Assembly (NCBI RefSeq): GCF_040546765.1
Contig: NZ_JBEPOK010000001.1
Coordinates: 4,092,001-4,156,000, forward strand
Length of the DNA stretch: 64,000 nt
Direction: 5' to 3'
Source: Arthrobacter sp. OAP107
Lineage (GTDB): Bacteria > Actinomycetota > Actinomycetes > Actinomycetales > Micrococcaceae
Under the pieces are notes generated by a model. It was given only the letters and a program-made list of their open reading frames with translations, was not told the DNA's origin and did no database searches. Made by a program: the position numbers and the translations under genes. Within the stretch, counting starts at the first letter, position 1. Each line of letters starts with the position of its first letter. Below, piece by piece: positions 1-10,003 of the stretch.

Positions 1-1060
1 GAAGGTGGGCGTGGTCGCCCAGTCCCACGCCGTCGTCGAAAACATGCTCTGCACGGCGATCGAGAAAGCCGGGGTGGACCGCGCCGTGGTGGCGAAGAAA
101 CTGTCTCAACCACACGACGTACCGTGGACCTGCGTCGCCGACGAGGACGTTGCGCGGCTCCTCGACGGGCCGGACGGTTGCCTGGTTGGCGGAACTGCCT
201 GGACCATGACCGGCAGACACGTGCCTGCCGGTTCGCTGGATCTGCTGGTCATCGACGAGGCCGGCCAGTATTCGCTGGCCAACACGCTGGCCGTGGCACG
301 CTCCGCGAAGCGTCTCCTGCTGCTCGGCGACCCTCAGCAGCTTCCCCAGGTCACGCAGGGCTCCCATCCGGAACCGGTCGATGAGTCGGCGCTGGGCTGG
401 CTGTCGGCCGGGCGCGCCACGATGCCTGCCGAGCTCGGGTACTTCCTCGCCGATTCCTGGCGGATGCATCCCGAGCTGTGCCGGAAGGTGTCGGTGCTCA
501 GCTACGAGGGCAGGCTGGAATCTGCGCCGGCGGCTTCCCTGCGCCACCTTGACGGCGTGCCGCCAGGTGTGGACACCGTTCTGGTGCCGCATGCCGGCAA
601 CACCACAAGTTCGGCGGAGGAGGCTGCCGCGGTCGTCGGACTGGCGCGCCAGCACATCGGGCTCAAATGGACGCCGGGCAAGGACGGGCCGATCCGGCGG
701 CTGGAAGCCAAGGACATCCTGGTGGTGGCTGCGTACAACGCCCAGGTGCAGACAATCCGGCACGCTCTGGACCAGGAGGGGCTTTTCGACGTGCGGGTGG
801 GAACAGTGGATAAGTTCCAGGGCCAGGAGGCTCCCGTTGTACTGGTGTCGATGGCGTGCTCAGCCATTGCGGAAGCACCGCGCGGGGCCGAGTTCCTGCT
901 CAACCGTAATCGAATCAACGTAGCCGTATCGCGGGGCCAATGGCGGGCCGTCATCGTCCGCTCCCCTGAACTCACCAACTACATGCCGGCGCGGCCCTTC
1001 GCGCTCGAGGAACTCGGGGCCTTCCTGGGACTCAGCCCGGGGGAATTCACCCGGGACTGA
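1..1060 (+). CDS. C-terminal part of superfamily 1 DNA/RNA helicase (truncated by window start)
   Basis: The reading frame is open from the first bases, so the N-terminus lies outside the window and only about 352 residues are visible. They form the second half of an SF1 helicase of the DNA2/Upf1 type: a Walker B box IDEAGQ, motif III GDPQQLPQV, a conserved SWRMHPELC segment, motif V VDKFQGQEA and motif VI NVAVSRGQ. In actinobacteria this arrangement is typical of the large TM0106-type proteins that fuse a RecB-like nuclease to a helicase; the nuclease half would be upstream and cannot be checked here. The likely role is ATP-driven nucleic-acid unwinding in repair. It converges on the acylphosphatase gene with one base between the stops. 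The helicase assignment is firm, the exact subfamily is inferred. Confidence 0.85.
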   Translation, partial: KVGVVAQSHAVVENMLCTAIEKAGVDRAVVAKKLSQPHDVPWTCVADEDVARLLDGPDGCLVGGTAWTMTGRHVPAGSLDLLVIDEAGQYSLANTLAVARSAKRLLLLGDPQQLPQVTQGSHPEPVDESALGWLSAGRATMPAELGYFLADSWRMHPELCRKVSVLSYEGRLESAPAASLRHLDGVPPGVDTVLVPHAGNTTSSAEEAAAVVGLARQHIGLKWTPGKDGPIRRLEAKDILVVAAYNAQVQTIRHALDQEGLFDVRVGTVDKFQGQEAPVVLVSMACSAIAEAPRGAEFLLNRNRINVAVSRGQWRAVIVRSPELTNYMPARPFALEELGAFLGLSPGEFTRD

Positions 1061-1061
1061 G

Positions 1062-1364
1062 TCAGCCGACGACCTGGAAGCTCCTGAATCCGCCTTCAGC
1101 CGGGGAAACTTTCTCGTCGACGTGCGACACCCTGCCCGGTGCCTGGGATGATCCGAGCCAGCGCCTGAATTCGACAATGTCCGGCTGCGGCCCCTCCGCG
1201 ACAACGGCCACCGAACCGTCGTCGTCGTTCCTGACCGAACCTGTCAGGCCCAGCTCGTCGGCCTTGCGCGCGGTCCAGTAGCGGAATCCGACGCCTTGGA
1301 CCATTCCCGTGACGCGTGCGGTGAGGCGGACGCTGTCCGGGTCTGCTGCCTTCGAGTCAGTCAT
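1062..1364 (-). CDS. acyP: Acylphosphatase
   Basis: A 100-residue protein with the acylphosphatase signature GMVQGVGFRYW near residues 20-30, including the catalytic arginine, followed by LTGSVRNDDDGSV with the catalytic asparagine. It hydrolyses the carboxyl-phosphate bond of acylphosphates in the cytosol. Length matches the family (about 90-100 residues). There is no Shine-Dalgarno sequence before the ATG; instead TACATT stands 6 nt upstream, the spacing expected of a leaderless transcript, which supports this start. Confidence 0.93.
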   Translation of the reverse strand: MTDSKAADPDSVRLTARVTGMVQGVGFRYWTARKADELGLTGSVRNDDDGSVAVVAEGPQPDIVEFRRWLGSSQAPGRVSHVDEKVSPAEGGFRSFQVVG

Positions 1365-1480
1365 GGAACCAATGTAGCGCCGGCGGCCTTGGTCTCGACA
1401 GGCTCCGGCCAGCGGGCGCAGGCCGAGCCGGGCACAGGCCGGAGCCGGGCACAGGCCGGGTCAACTGACGCCAGGAACGG

Positions 1481-1518
1481 CGAAGCCCCGCTGCAACGGG
1501 TGCTGCAGCGGGGCTTCG
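1481..1518 (-). terminator. Perfect 15-bp hairpin, probable terminator
   Basis: Arms 1481-1495 and 1504-1518 are perfectly complementary (CGAAGCCCCGCTGCA) around an 8-nt loop. It lies 10 bp past the stop of the winged-helix/X25 gene on the minus strand. No T-run follows, which is common for actinobacterial terminators. Confidence 0.75.
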
Positions 1519-1528
1519 GCCGGACGGA

Positions 1529-2377
1529 TCAGTTGACGGTGATGTCCCGGGTCCGGTGGTCGTAGCGGATGGTGAGCTGGCCGCCGGAGTGGTGCAGTTC
1601 GTGGTTGGCTCCATCGAACGCGCCGAACGCGCCGTAGTTCTCTTCCCAGGAACGGTTGAGAGCGATCTTGAAGGTGTAGTAACCGGCCGGGATCTCAGCC
1701 GACAGCTTCCACAGCTGGTCCAGCTCGTCCAGCTGCATCTGCGCTTCGTCGTACTGCGGCGCCCAGTTTTCCGGGGCTCCCAGTAGGGTGTTGAAGTCGC
1801 CGGCCACGGCCACGGCGGCCGGCTGGTCGACGGTTTCTGCGGGAGCCTGCGCTTCGGCGTCGGCTTCTGCCTTCTTCAGAACAGCCTTGGCCACGGGAGC
1901 AACAGCGTCCTCGATCAGCTTGGCCGCCTTGTCGACAACCTTGGCTGTCTTGGACGGAGCCTTCTCGGCCTTTGCTGCGGCTGCCTTCTTGGCCGCCGGC
2001 TTGGCAGGTGCGGCCTCCGGAAGGGGCGTGTCGGCCGGGACCGGAGTACCGGCGTCGAGCGCTGCCGAGAAGCTGGCCGCGTCCGGGAAAGCGACCGTTG
2101 CGCGCTGTCCGTCCTCGGTGATGGTCCAGCCGGAGCGTCCCTTGACCAGCCAGCCGGCCTTGACCAGCTTGGCCGTAGCGGTGGTCAGCGATTTGTGGCC
2201 GCGGGGAATGCCACCGCTGAGGAGTTCAGCTTCGTAGGCGTTCAGCGGAACCCGGACGAGCGCTTCAGCAAGCACGGCACCGGCGTTCTGCGATTCACCC
2301 GACAACACCCCCTCTGCCAGAACGTCCAGCACGGCCTTAAGGCGGATGTTGGTGTTTTCGGCGGCAGTCTTGCGCAT
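1529..2377 (-). CDS. Winged-helix/X25-domain fusion protein with Ala-Lys-rich linker
   Basis: A 282-residue protein in three parts. Residues 1-95 look like two small helical/winged-helix units (RKTAAENTNIRLKAVLDVL; then LTTATAKLVKAGWLVKGRSGWTI read as helix and wing). Residues about 105-180 are an Ala/Lys/Pro-rich, histone-H1-like low-complexity linker (AAPAKPAAKKAAAAKAEKA). The C-terminal 95 residues resemble the X25 domain of pullulanases and amylases, with the typical AGDFNTLLG, EIPAGYYTFKIALN and SWEENYG motifs. The ATG at 2377 is chosen over an upstream TTG because AAGGGG lies 4 nt before it. Function is unknown; the parts suggest a nucleoid- or DNA-associated protein carrying a carbohydrate-binding-type module. 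Confidence 0.8.
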   Translation of the reverse strand: MRKTAAENTNIRLKAVLDVLAEGVLSGESQNAGAVLAEALVRVPLNAYEAELLSGGIPRGHKSLTTATAKLVKAGWLVKGRSGWTITEDGQRATVAFPDAASFSAALDAGTPVPADTPLPEAAPAKPAAKKAAAAKAEKAPSKTAKVVDKAAKLIEDAVAPVAKAVLKKAEADAEAQAPAETVDQPAAVAVAGDFNTLLGAPENWAPQYDEAQMQLDELDQLWKLSAEIPAGYYTFKIALNRSWEENYGAFGAFDGANHELHHSGGQLTIRYDHRTRDITVN

Positions 2378-2644
2378 GGTTCCCCTTACAGAGCGATTGT
2401 TCCCCCAGTAGTTTGCCAAGTTCTGGGCGAATCTGGCGACTTTGCCGGGTAAACATTGTGTGTCGTGACCGACTATGACGGGGATTACACCTGAACTGAG
2501 CCGGAAATCCGGGTTTTTCGGCCCGCGCTGCCCCTTGGCCGCACTTCATGTTCTTGCTCACCTCCGCGGCCCAATTCCCGGCGGGGAAGGTAGAAAGTAG
2601 GCTTACCGTATAGAGCGAGGCCCCAAACGGAAGGGATGATTTCA

Positions 2645-2935
2645 GTGAGTGAACACAGCAGCAAGGCAGACGGTTTTATCGTTCCGGACCCTTCGAAGCT
2701 CCGCGACGACGTTCCCGGCGACGTGGGTGACGATGCCAACGCCATCCGCTTCAGTGAGGAGCAGGCCCTCATCGAGGAGCAGTCGCACGGCATCCGCCCG
2801 GAGCACTACAGCGTTCCTTCTGGCGGCCCCACAATGGAGGAAGCCCGCGGCAACATGGATCTCTCCGACGACGTCGGTGACGCGGCCGCCGCGGATAGCA
2901 GCGACGACGGACTGCACAGCGGCCAGGAACAGTAA
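2645..2935 (+). CDS. Small acidic hypothetical protein
   Basis: A 96-residue, strongly acidic and hydrophilic protein without membrane segments or cysteines (repeated DD, EE and SDD motifs; ends DDGLHSGQEQ). I do not recognise a characterised family. The GTG at 2645 is preferred to the ATG at 2636 because the ribosome binding sequence GGAAGGG ends directly against that ATG but stands 9 nt before the GTG. It is followed by a strong hairpin terminator. Composition suggests an intrinsically disordered cytosolic protein. Confidence 0.7.
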   Translation: MSEHSSKADGFIVPDPSKLRDDVPGDVGDDANAIRFSEEQALIEEQSHGIRPEHYSVPSGGPTMEEARGNMDLSDDVGDAAAADSSDDGLHSGQEQ

Positions 2936-2960
2936 CTGCCGGCGGTAACCAATCAACCCC

Positions 2961-2993
2961 GGAGGGGCGGCTGCCGGCGGCGGCCGCCCCTCC
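2961..2993. terminator. Bidirectional hairpin terminator
   Basis: Arms GGAGGGGCGGC (2961-2971) and GCCGCCCCTCC (2983-2993) pair perfectly around an 11-nt loop. It lies between convergent genes ending at 2935 (plus) and 3042 (minus), so it can serve both. Confidence 0.75.
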
Positions 2994-3041
2994 CATTTCC
3001 CAGCGCTAGCGCCAGCGCTGGACTTCCTACTGATCCGCCCC

Positions 3042-3326
3042 CTACTGGACGTACCCTTCCACCTCATTGACGGGGCGGGCATCCGCCTCGTTGGGATCTT
3101 CGCCTGCTTTGGCCTTCGCCCGGCGCTGGCGCAGCAAGTCCCAGCATTGGTCCAACGCCTCTTCCACCTGCCGCAGCCGGGCGCGGCGGTCGCTCCGGCC
3201 GTCGTCGTCCTCGTCGGAGCTGTCCCCGCCGGCACCGCCGGCCTGCCCCGAACCCGCCGGCTCGCGGAGCTGATGCTCTTCGTCAACCAGCGCCTGGATG
3301 CGCTGCAGAATGTCCTGGTTGTCCAT
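3042..3326 (-). CDS. DUF2630 family protein
   Basis: A 94-residue protein with the DUF2630 pattern: N-terminal helix MDNQDILQRIQALVDEEHQL, acidic Gly/Ser linker, then RARLRQVEEALDQCWDLLRQ and the conserved ending RPVNEVEGYVQ. It is probably a small helical, cytosolic protein; no biochemical function is established for the family. The ATG at 3326 is chosen because AAGGAG lies 8-9 nt upstream; an open extension upstream lacks such a site. Confidence 0.85.
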   Translation of the reverse strand: MDNQDILQRIQALVDEEHQLREPAGSGQAGGAGGDSSDEDDDGRSDRRARLRQVEEALDQCWDLLRQRRAKAKAGEDPNEADARPVNEVEGYVQ

Positions 3327-3538
3327 CGCCTTCACTCCTTGGTTACCGCGTGCCGGATTCACTGTTGGGACCACCACCCACAACCATTCGCGGCGGGGGC
3401 TGGACTGCCAGCCTAATCACGTAATGCAGCCCGGGAAAGGGGCAGTTCCCCGCCGCTTGCAGCCCGGATCCCATCCCTTCGCAAGGCCTGACGACGGCGG
3501 CACTGGCGGGCCCGCCGTCGTCTCGTTAGGGTAGACGG

Positions 3539-3550
3539 TAAGCATGCTTA
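3539..3550. promoter_or_regulatory. Palindrome TAAGCATGCTTA upstream of stress-type SDR
   Basis: The 12-bp perfect palindrome sits in the 300-bp space between DUF2630 (minus) and the SDR gene (plus), about 75 bp before the SDR start and just after CGTTAGGGTAGAC. Similar AAGCATGCTT palindromes occur before actinobacterial stress genes, so an operator or stress-promoter element is plausible. The rest of this gap contains no gene that I can support. Confidence 0.4.
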
Positions 3551-3625
3551 GCATTACCGCAATGCCAGCACTGCCCGGAGCAAGATGACCCCTGTCCGCA
3601 TCCAACACCACCACGGAGGAGAACC

Positions 3626-4519
3626 ATGACCGACCAGTACACGTTCAAGAATCCCGTCACTGCTTACGGGCACATCTCCCCGCCCAAGCAGCACCAGCCC
3701 GAGCCCGGCCTGGACGCCAAGCTTGAACCCAAAGCCGATCTGGGCGAGGACAGCTACCGCGGCACCGGCCGCCTCGACGGCAGGAAGGCCATCGTCACGG
3801 GCGCCGACTCAGGCATCGGCGCTGCGACGGCGATTGCCTTCGCCCGGGAAGGGGCCGACGTCGTGCTTTCCTACCTTCCCGAGGAGGAGGAAGACGCCGC
3901 GAAGATCGCGAACCTGATCGAGAAGGCCGGCCGCAAGGCCGTGAAGGTTCCCGGCGACCTCAAGGACGCCGCAACCTGCCAGAAACTGGTGGACACCGCA
4001 CTGCAGGAACTGGGCGGCCTGGACCTCCTCGTGAACAACGCCGGCAAGCAGGTGGCGCAGGAGGACATCGGGGACATCACCGATGAGCAGTTCGACCACA
4101 CGCAGAAGACCAACGTGTACGCCATGTTCTGGCTCACCCGGGCCGCCGTGCCGCACCTTCCTGCCGGTTCCACGATCATCAACACCACGTCGATCCAGGC
4201 GTACAACCCGTCGCCGACCCTCGTTGACTACGCCACCACGAAGGCCAGCATCAACAACTTCACCAAGGGGCTGGCCCAGCAGCTGGCACCGAAGGGCATC
4301 CGGGTGAACGCCGTGGCTCCCGGGCCGATCTGGACGCCACTGCAGGTCAGCAGCGGCCAGCCCAAGGAAGCCCTCCCCGAGTTCGGCAAGGACACGCCCC
4401 TGGGCCGCGCCGGGCAGCCCGCGGAGCTCGCCCCGGCCTACGTGTTCCTGGCCTCGGCGGAATCGAGCTTCGTGGTTGGCGAGACCCTGAATGTCAACGG
4501 TGGCAGCCCCACGCCGTAG
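3626..4519 (+). CDS. SDR family oxidoreductase (YghA/GSP39-like)
   Basis: A 297-residue NAD(P)-dependent short-chain dehydrogenase of the extended-N-terminus group that includes E. coli YghA and Bacillus general stress protein 39. The first 50 residues (Pro/Gln-rich, ending DSYRGTGRLDGRKA) precede the cofactor motif TGADSGIGAA at about 58-67, the NNAG motif, and the catalytic YATTK around residue 202 with a preceding serine in INTTSIQAY. It ends with the usual NGGSPTP. The start has GGAGGAG 5 nt upstream. These proteins are thought to reduce small aldehydes or ketones under osmotic or general stress; the substrate is not known. Confidence 0.88.
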   Translation: MTDQYTFKNPVTAYGHISPPKQHQPEPGLDAKLEPKADLGEDSYRGTGRLDGRKAIVTGADSGIGAATAIAFAREGADVVLSYLPEEEEDAAKIANLIEKAGRKAVKVPGDLKDAATCQKLVDTALQELGGLDLLVNNAGKQVAQEDIGDITDEQFDHTQKTNVYAMFWLTRAAVPHLPAGSTIINTTSIQAYNPSPTLVDYATTKASINNFTKGLAQQLAPKGIRVNAVAPGPIWTPLQVSSGQPKEALPEFGKDTPLGRAGQPAELAPAYVFLASAESSFVVGETLNVNGGSPTP

Positions 4520-4741
4520 CTGCTGTCGGCCGTCGGGGCCGGAGCCCGCGCATTTCTGCACCGCTTCAGGAAGCAGCAGCGCCGCCAGCCACCGGGAAAA
4601 CCGCGCCAGCACGCGGGGCACCCGGGGCCGGCGGCGTTTCCGCACCACGGAAGTGGAGCAAAAATGCCGCGAACCGACTTATAGTGGCGACTACACGCAC
4701 CTCCCTGAGCCACTCCCGCAATCCACCCTGAGGAGAGCCCC

Positions 4742-5716
4742 ATGGAATCCCGCACGCTAGGCACACTTTCAGTCTCCAGCCTCGGCCTCGGCTGTATGGG
4801 CATGAGCGAGTTCTACGGAACCGTCGACGACAGCGAGTCCATCGCCACCATCCACGCCTTCCTGGACGCCGGCGGAACCCTGCTGGACACCGCAGACATG
4901 TACGGCCCGTTCACCAACGAGCAGCTGGTGGGCAGGGCCATCGCCGGGCGGCGTTCCGACGTGGTCCTGGCCACGAAGTTCGGCAACGAACGGCGCGACG
5001 ACGGATCCTGGGTGGGCATCAACGGCCGCCCCGAATACGTCCGCTCCGCCTGCGACGCAAGCCTGCAGCGCCTCGGCGTGGACCACATCGACCTCTACTA
5101 CCAGCACCGGGTGGACAAGACCGTCCCCATCGAGGACACCGTCGGGGCCATGGCGGAGCTCGTCGAGGCCGGCAAAGTCCGTTATCTGGGCCTGTCGGAG
5201 GCCAGCGCCGACACCATCCGCCGGGCGCACGCCGTCCATCCGATCACCGCGCTGCAGACCGAGTATTCACTCTGGGAGCGGGAGCCGGAGACGAAGGTCT
5301 TCCCGGTCCTGGCGGAACTGGGAATCGGGTTCGTGCCCTACAGCCCCCTCGGCCGGGGCTTCCTCACCGGCCAGCTGCGCAGCCCCGACGACTTTGCTGA
5401 AGACGATTTCCGGCGGCACTCTCCCCGATTCCAGGGCGAAAACTTCACCCGCAACCTGCAGCTGGTGGACCGGGTCAGGGAACTCGCAGACGAGAAACAG
5501 TGCAGCCCGGCGCAGCTCGCCCTGGCTTGGCTGCTCGCGCAGGGCGAGCACATCGTCCCCATTCCCGGTACCAAGAAGCGCGAACGCCTGGCCGAGAACC
5601 TGGGCGCAGCCGACGTCGAGCTTTCTGCCGCGGACCTTGCCCGCCTTGACGAACTGGCCCCGGCGGGCGCTGCCGCAGGGGCCCGCTACCCGCACATGAC
5701 CTCGATAGATACCTAG
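4742..5716 (+). CDS. Aldo/keto reductase
   Basis: A 324-residue TIM-barrel NADPH-dependent reductase. The catalytic tetrad is complete: Asp49 and Tyr54 in LLDTADMYGP, Lys79 in VLATKFGN and His122 in LYYQHRVD. The C-terminal cofactor segment VPIPGTKKRERLAENL is the usual NADPH-binding stretch. It resembles AKR13-type (YajO/YakC-like) enzymes that reduce aldehydes and methylglyoxal-type carbonyls. GAGGAG lies 7 nt before the ATG. It follows the SDR in the same direction at about 220 bp, so it probably has its own promoter; the two may share a carbonyl-detoxification role (inference). Confidence 0.9.
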   Translation: MESRTLGTLSVSSLGLGCMGMSEFYGTVDDSESIATIHAFLDAGGTLLDTADMYGPFTNEQLVGRAIAGRRSDVVLATKFGNERRDDGSWVGINGRPEYVRSACDASLQRLGVDHIDLYYQHRVDKTVPIEDTVGAMAELVEAGKVRYLGLSEASADTIRRAHAVHPITALQTEYSLWEREPETKVFPVLAELGIGFVPYSPLGRGFLTGQLRSPDDFAEDDFRRHSPRFQGENFTRNLQLVDRVRELADEKQCSPAQLALAWLLAQGEHIVPIPGTKKRERLAENLGAADVELSAADLARLDELAPAGAAAGARYPHMTSIDT

Positions 5717-5808
5717 AATCCCGCCCCGGCGCGTCCGCCGGAAGCGTCGGCCCGGGCCAGCAGCAGACACGAACCAGCAGCAGAGATGAGCAACAGAAAG
5801 GGACTCCC

Positions 5809-6171
5809 ATGACGGGCATTACCGAGGACGACGGCGGCACCTCCGCCCCCGCTGGGGCCGCCACCGAAGGCACAGACACAAACCTCGCCCACTGGAGCCA
5901 GCGGCTCACGCAGGCGCTGCAGATCCTGGACCTCAAGGTGGACCAGCAGCTGGTGGCCCGACTCACTGAGGAGTCTTCGCGCGCCGTGAACGGACAGGCC
6001 GGTCCGGTCACCGCGCTGCTGGTCGGCTACGCGGCCGGGCTCCGTGCGCACGGCAGCAGCGCCTCGCCACAGGAGGCAGTGCAGTCGGCGGCCGACGTCG
6101 CGTTGCGGCTCTGCGAGCACGGAACCGAGGGCGGCCCGGACAGTAAGGGCTGGTCCAGTACCGCCCAATAG
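5809..6171 (+). CDS. DUF6457 domain protein, molybdoenzyme-associated
   Basis: A 120-residue protein: a disordered acidic N-terminus (1-27), then a helical domain beginning NLAHWSQRLTQALQILDLKVD and containing AVNGQAGPVTALLVGYAAGL, which matches the short DUF6457 domain. In actinobacteria this domain is often encoded beside, or fused to, molybdenum-cofactor guanylyltransferase and formate-dehydrogenase genes. Here it converges on an FdhF-like molybdoenzyme gene, which supports a role in molybdenum cofactor supply or enzyme maturation. AAAGGG stands 6 nt before the ATG. Confidence 0.75.
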   Translation: MTGITEDDGGTSAPAGAATEGTDTNLAHWSQRLTQALQILDLKVDQQLVARLTEESSRAVNGQAGPVTALLVGYAAGLRAHGSSASPQEAVQSAADVALRLCEHGTEGGPDSKGWSSTAQ

Positions 6172-6192
6172 CCGCCCGGCAGCCCCGTTCTG

Positions 6193-6213
6193 CCCCGCCC
6201 ATGCCGGGCGGGG
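6193..6213. terminator. Hairpin between convergent genes
   Basis: CCCCGCCC (6193-6200) pairs with GGGCGGGG (6206-6213) across a 5-nt loop, between the DUF6457 gene and the fdhF-like gene, which point toward each other. Confidence 0.6.
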
Positions 6214-6270
6214 ACAGGGCGTTAGGGAGGACGGCGGCGCAAGGCGCGGCGGCCAGGGAAGAGCCGCGCG

Positions 6271-8574
<2,304 letters not shown>

Positions 8575-8817
8575 GCTGCACACTCCTTGACTCGGCCATC
8601 GTCCGGGCACTGCTGTTCGCGGCACCATCGCCGCAGTTTTGCCTCCCTCACAGGACTAGCAGTAATGCAAGGTGCCTGCAAGCATTCGGCCCCGTTAGAG
8701 GTCCGCCGGAGGCCAGGTGCAACCGGCACGCAGCGGATGCAGCGGCGCAACGCCTGCTGGCGCACCGGTGCAGCAGGGGCGGACAATGGGAGCACCTGCA
8801 GACCGTTTGGAGCCGCA

Positions 8818-9238
8818 ATGCGCCGTTCTAGGGGCTGGCTGAAACACCACAGGCTTCTGGCTTTCTTCGTCGTGTCCTACGCAATTTCCTGGGCCTCCTG
8901 GCCGTTCTTCGTGGCACCTGCCGCTGGTCTTCTTTCTCGGGCTGAGCGTGATCGGCCTGCCGACGACTTTCGCCATCACGTTCCTCTACGTCTGGCTGTT
9001 CAACCGCAGCGGCGGCAGCGTTCTGCTGACGCTTCTGTTCCACAACAGCCAGGGCACCGTCACCGTCGGGGCCTTCGGCTTCGCCGCCGCCGACGCCGGC
9101 CGCGCGGAGCTGATCTACTTCCTCGCCGTCGTCCTGGCGGTGCTTGCCACCGTGGTCCTGGACCGCCGGGCCTGGCGCAAGGCACCCCGCTCGGCCACCG
9201 CCGTCGGGCGTTTCGCGCTCCGAATGCGGGGCACGTGA
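8818..9238 (+). pseudogene. CPBP family intramembrane protease remnant (internal deletion)
   Basis: The ATG at 8818 opens a segment ending FFVVSYAISWASWPFFV, which resembles the first membrane helix of CPBP (Abi/CAAX) proteases. Immediately afterwards, near 8913, homology continues in another frame: WHLPLVFFLGLSVIGLPTTF, then TLLFHNSQGT with the later histidine motif and a last membrane helix, to 9238. The middle of the protein, including the glutamate motif EExxxR and about 120-150 residues, is missing. One internal deletion that also changed frame explains this. No functional protease can be made. Confidence 0.75.
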
Positions 9239-9277
9239 ACGACGGCGGTTGATCGGCGCCGGGCGCGTAGCACCGGT

Positions 9278-9317
9278 GCTTCCGTTCAGGACCCGACGCT
9301 TCCGTTCAGGACCCGAC
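9278..9317 (+). repeat. Tandem 20-bp direct repeat (two copies)
   Basis: Positions 9278-9297 and 9298-9317 are identical (GCTTCCGTTCAGG... units). They lie 28 bp before the start of the membrane-protein gene at 9345, directly upstream of its GGAGG ribosome site, so copy-number change would alter its 5' region. Confidence 0.9.
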
Positions 9318-9344
9318 AATTGCATCCCAGTCAGGAGGTAGCAA

Positions 9345-9929
9345 ATGTCCTCGCCGCTAGTCAAAGCCGCCGGCCCCATCGCCGTGGTGTCGGGCATACT
9401 GTTCGCTGCCGTGGACCTGGCCCGCCTGCTGGCTGCCGATCGGAGCCTCGACCGCATCGAGATGATGCGGCAGACGCCCTTCCAGGTCACGAACGCCCTC
9501 TACTGGGTGGTCTTCGTCGGGCTCACCCTCGCACTGGTGTCCGTTTACTTCCGGCTCGGCGGCCGGGCGGGCAGACTCGGCGCCGCCGGGTTCTGCATCG
9601 CGCTTGTGGGCACCTTGGACATGGCCGGCAACATGTGGTTCGACGGCTTCGCCGGCCCCTGGATCGCCGAGGCCGCCCCCGGCGCGATCCTCGCGGGCGG
9701 GTCCGGAATGCTGGCAGTCGGGGGCCTGTCCAGCTACGTGCTCTTCAGCGTGGGCTGGATGTTTTTTGGCATCGCCGGCTGGCGCTCAGGGATGTTCCCC
9801 GCGTGGACCTGCGTGGCGTTCGTCGTTGCGGGTTTCCTCGGCTACAACGCCGGGCTGCCGCCGTACGGGATCCCGATCGGGCTGGTCATGGCGGCGCTGG
9901 GCTGGTGGATCATCCGGACTGATAAGTGA
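9345..9929 (+). CDS. Multi-pass integral membrane protein of unknown function
   Basis: A 194-residue, very hydrophobic protein with about six predicted membrane helices (for example AAGPIAVVSGILFAAVDLA, VTNALYWVVFVGLTLALVSV, AAGFCIALVGTLDMAGNM, LSSYVLFSVGWMFFGIAGW, AWTCVAFVVAGFLGY and IGLVMAALGWWII). I see no catalytic or cofactor motif; the overall look is that of DUF4386-like or small hypothetical membrane proteins. GGAGG lies 8 nt before the ATG. A perfect hairpin follows the stop at once. The role is unknown. Confidence 0.75.
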   Translation: MSSPLVKAAGPIAVVSGILFAAVDLARLLAADRSLDRIEMMRQTPFQVTNALYWVVFVGLTLALVSVYFRLGGRAGRLGAAGFCIALVGTLDMAGNMWFDGFAGPWIAEAAPGAILAGGSGMLAVGGLSSYVLFSVGWMFFGIAGWRSGMFPAWTCVAFVVAGFLGYNAGLPPYGIPIGLVMAALGWWIIRTDK

Positions 9930-9931
9930 AA

Positions 9932-9960
9932 AGGGGACTGGCATCATCTGCCAGTCCCCT
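9932..9960. terminator. Perfect 12-bp hairpin terminator
   Basis: AGGGGACTGGCA (9932-9943) and TGCCAGTCCCCT (9949-9960) pair around a 5-nt loop. It starts 3 bp after the membrane-protein stop and precedes the convergent gene ending at 10004, so it may act in both directions. Confidence 0.85.
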
Positions 9961-10003
9961 CCGCTGTGCTTGGCCAGAGCCGAAGCTGCAGCGATAGTTT
10001 CAG

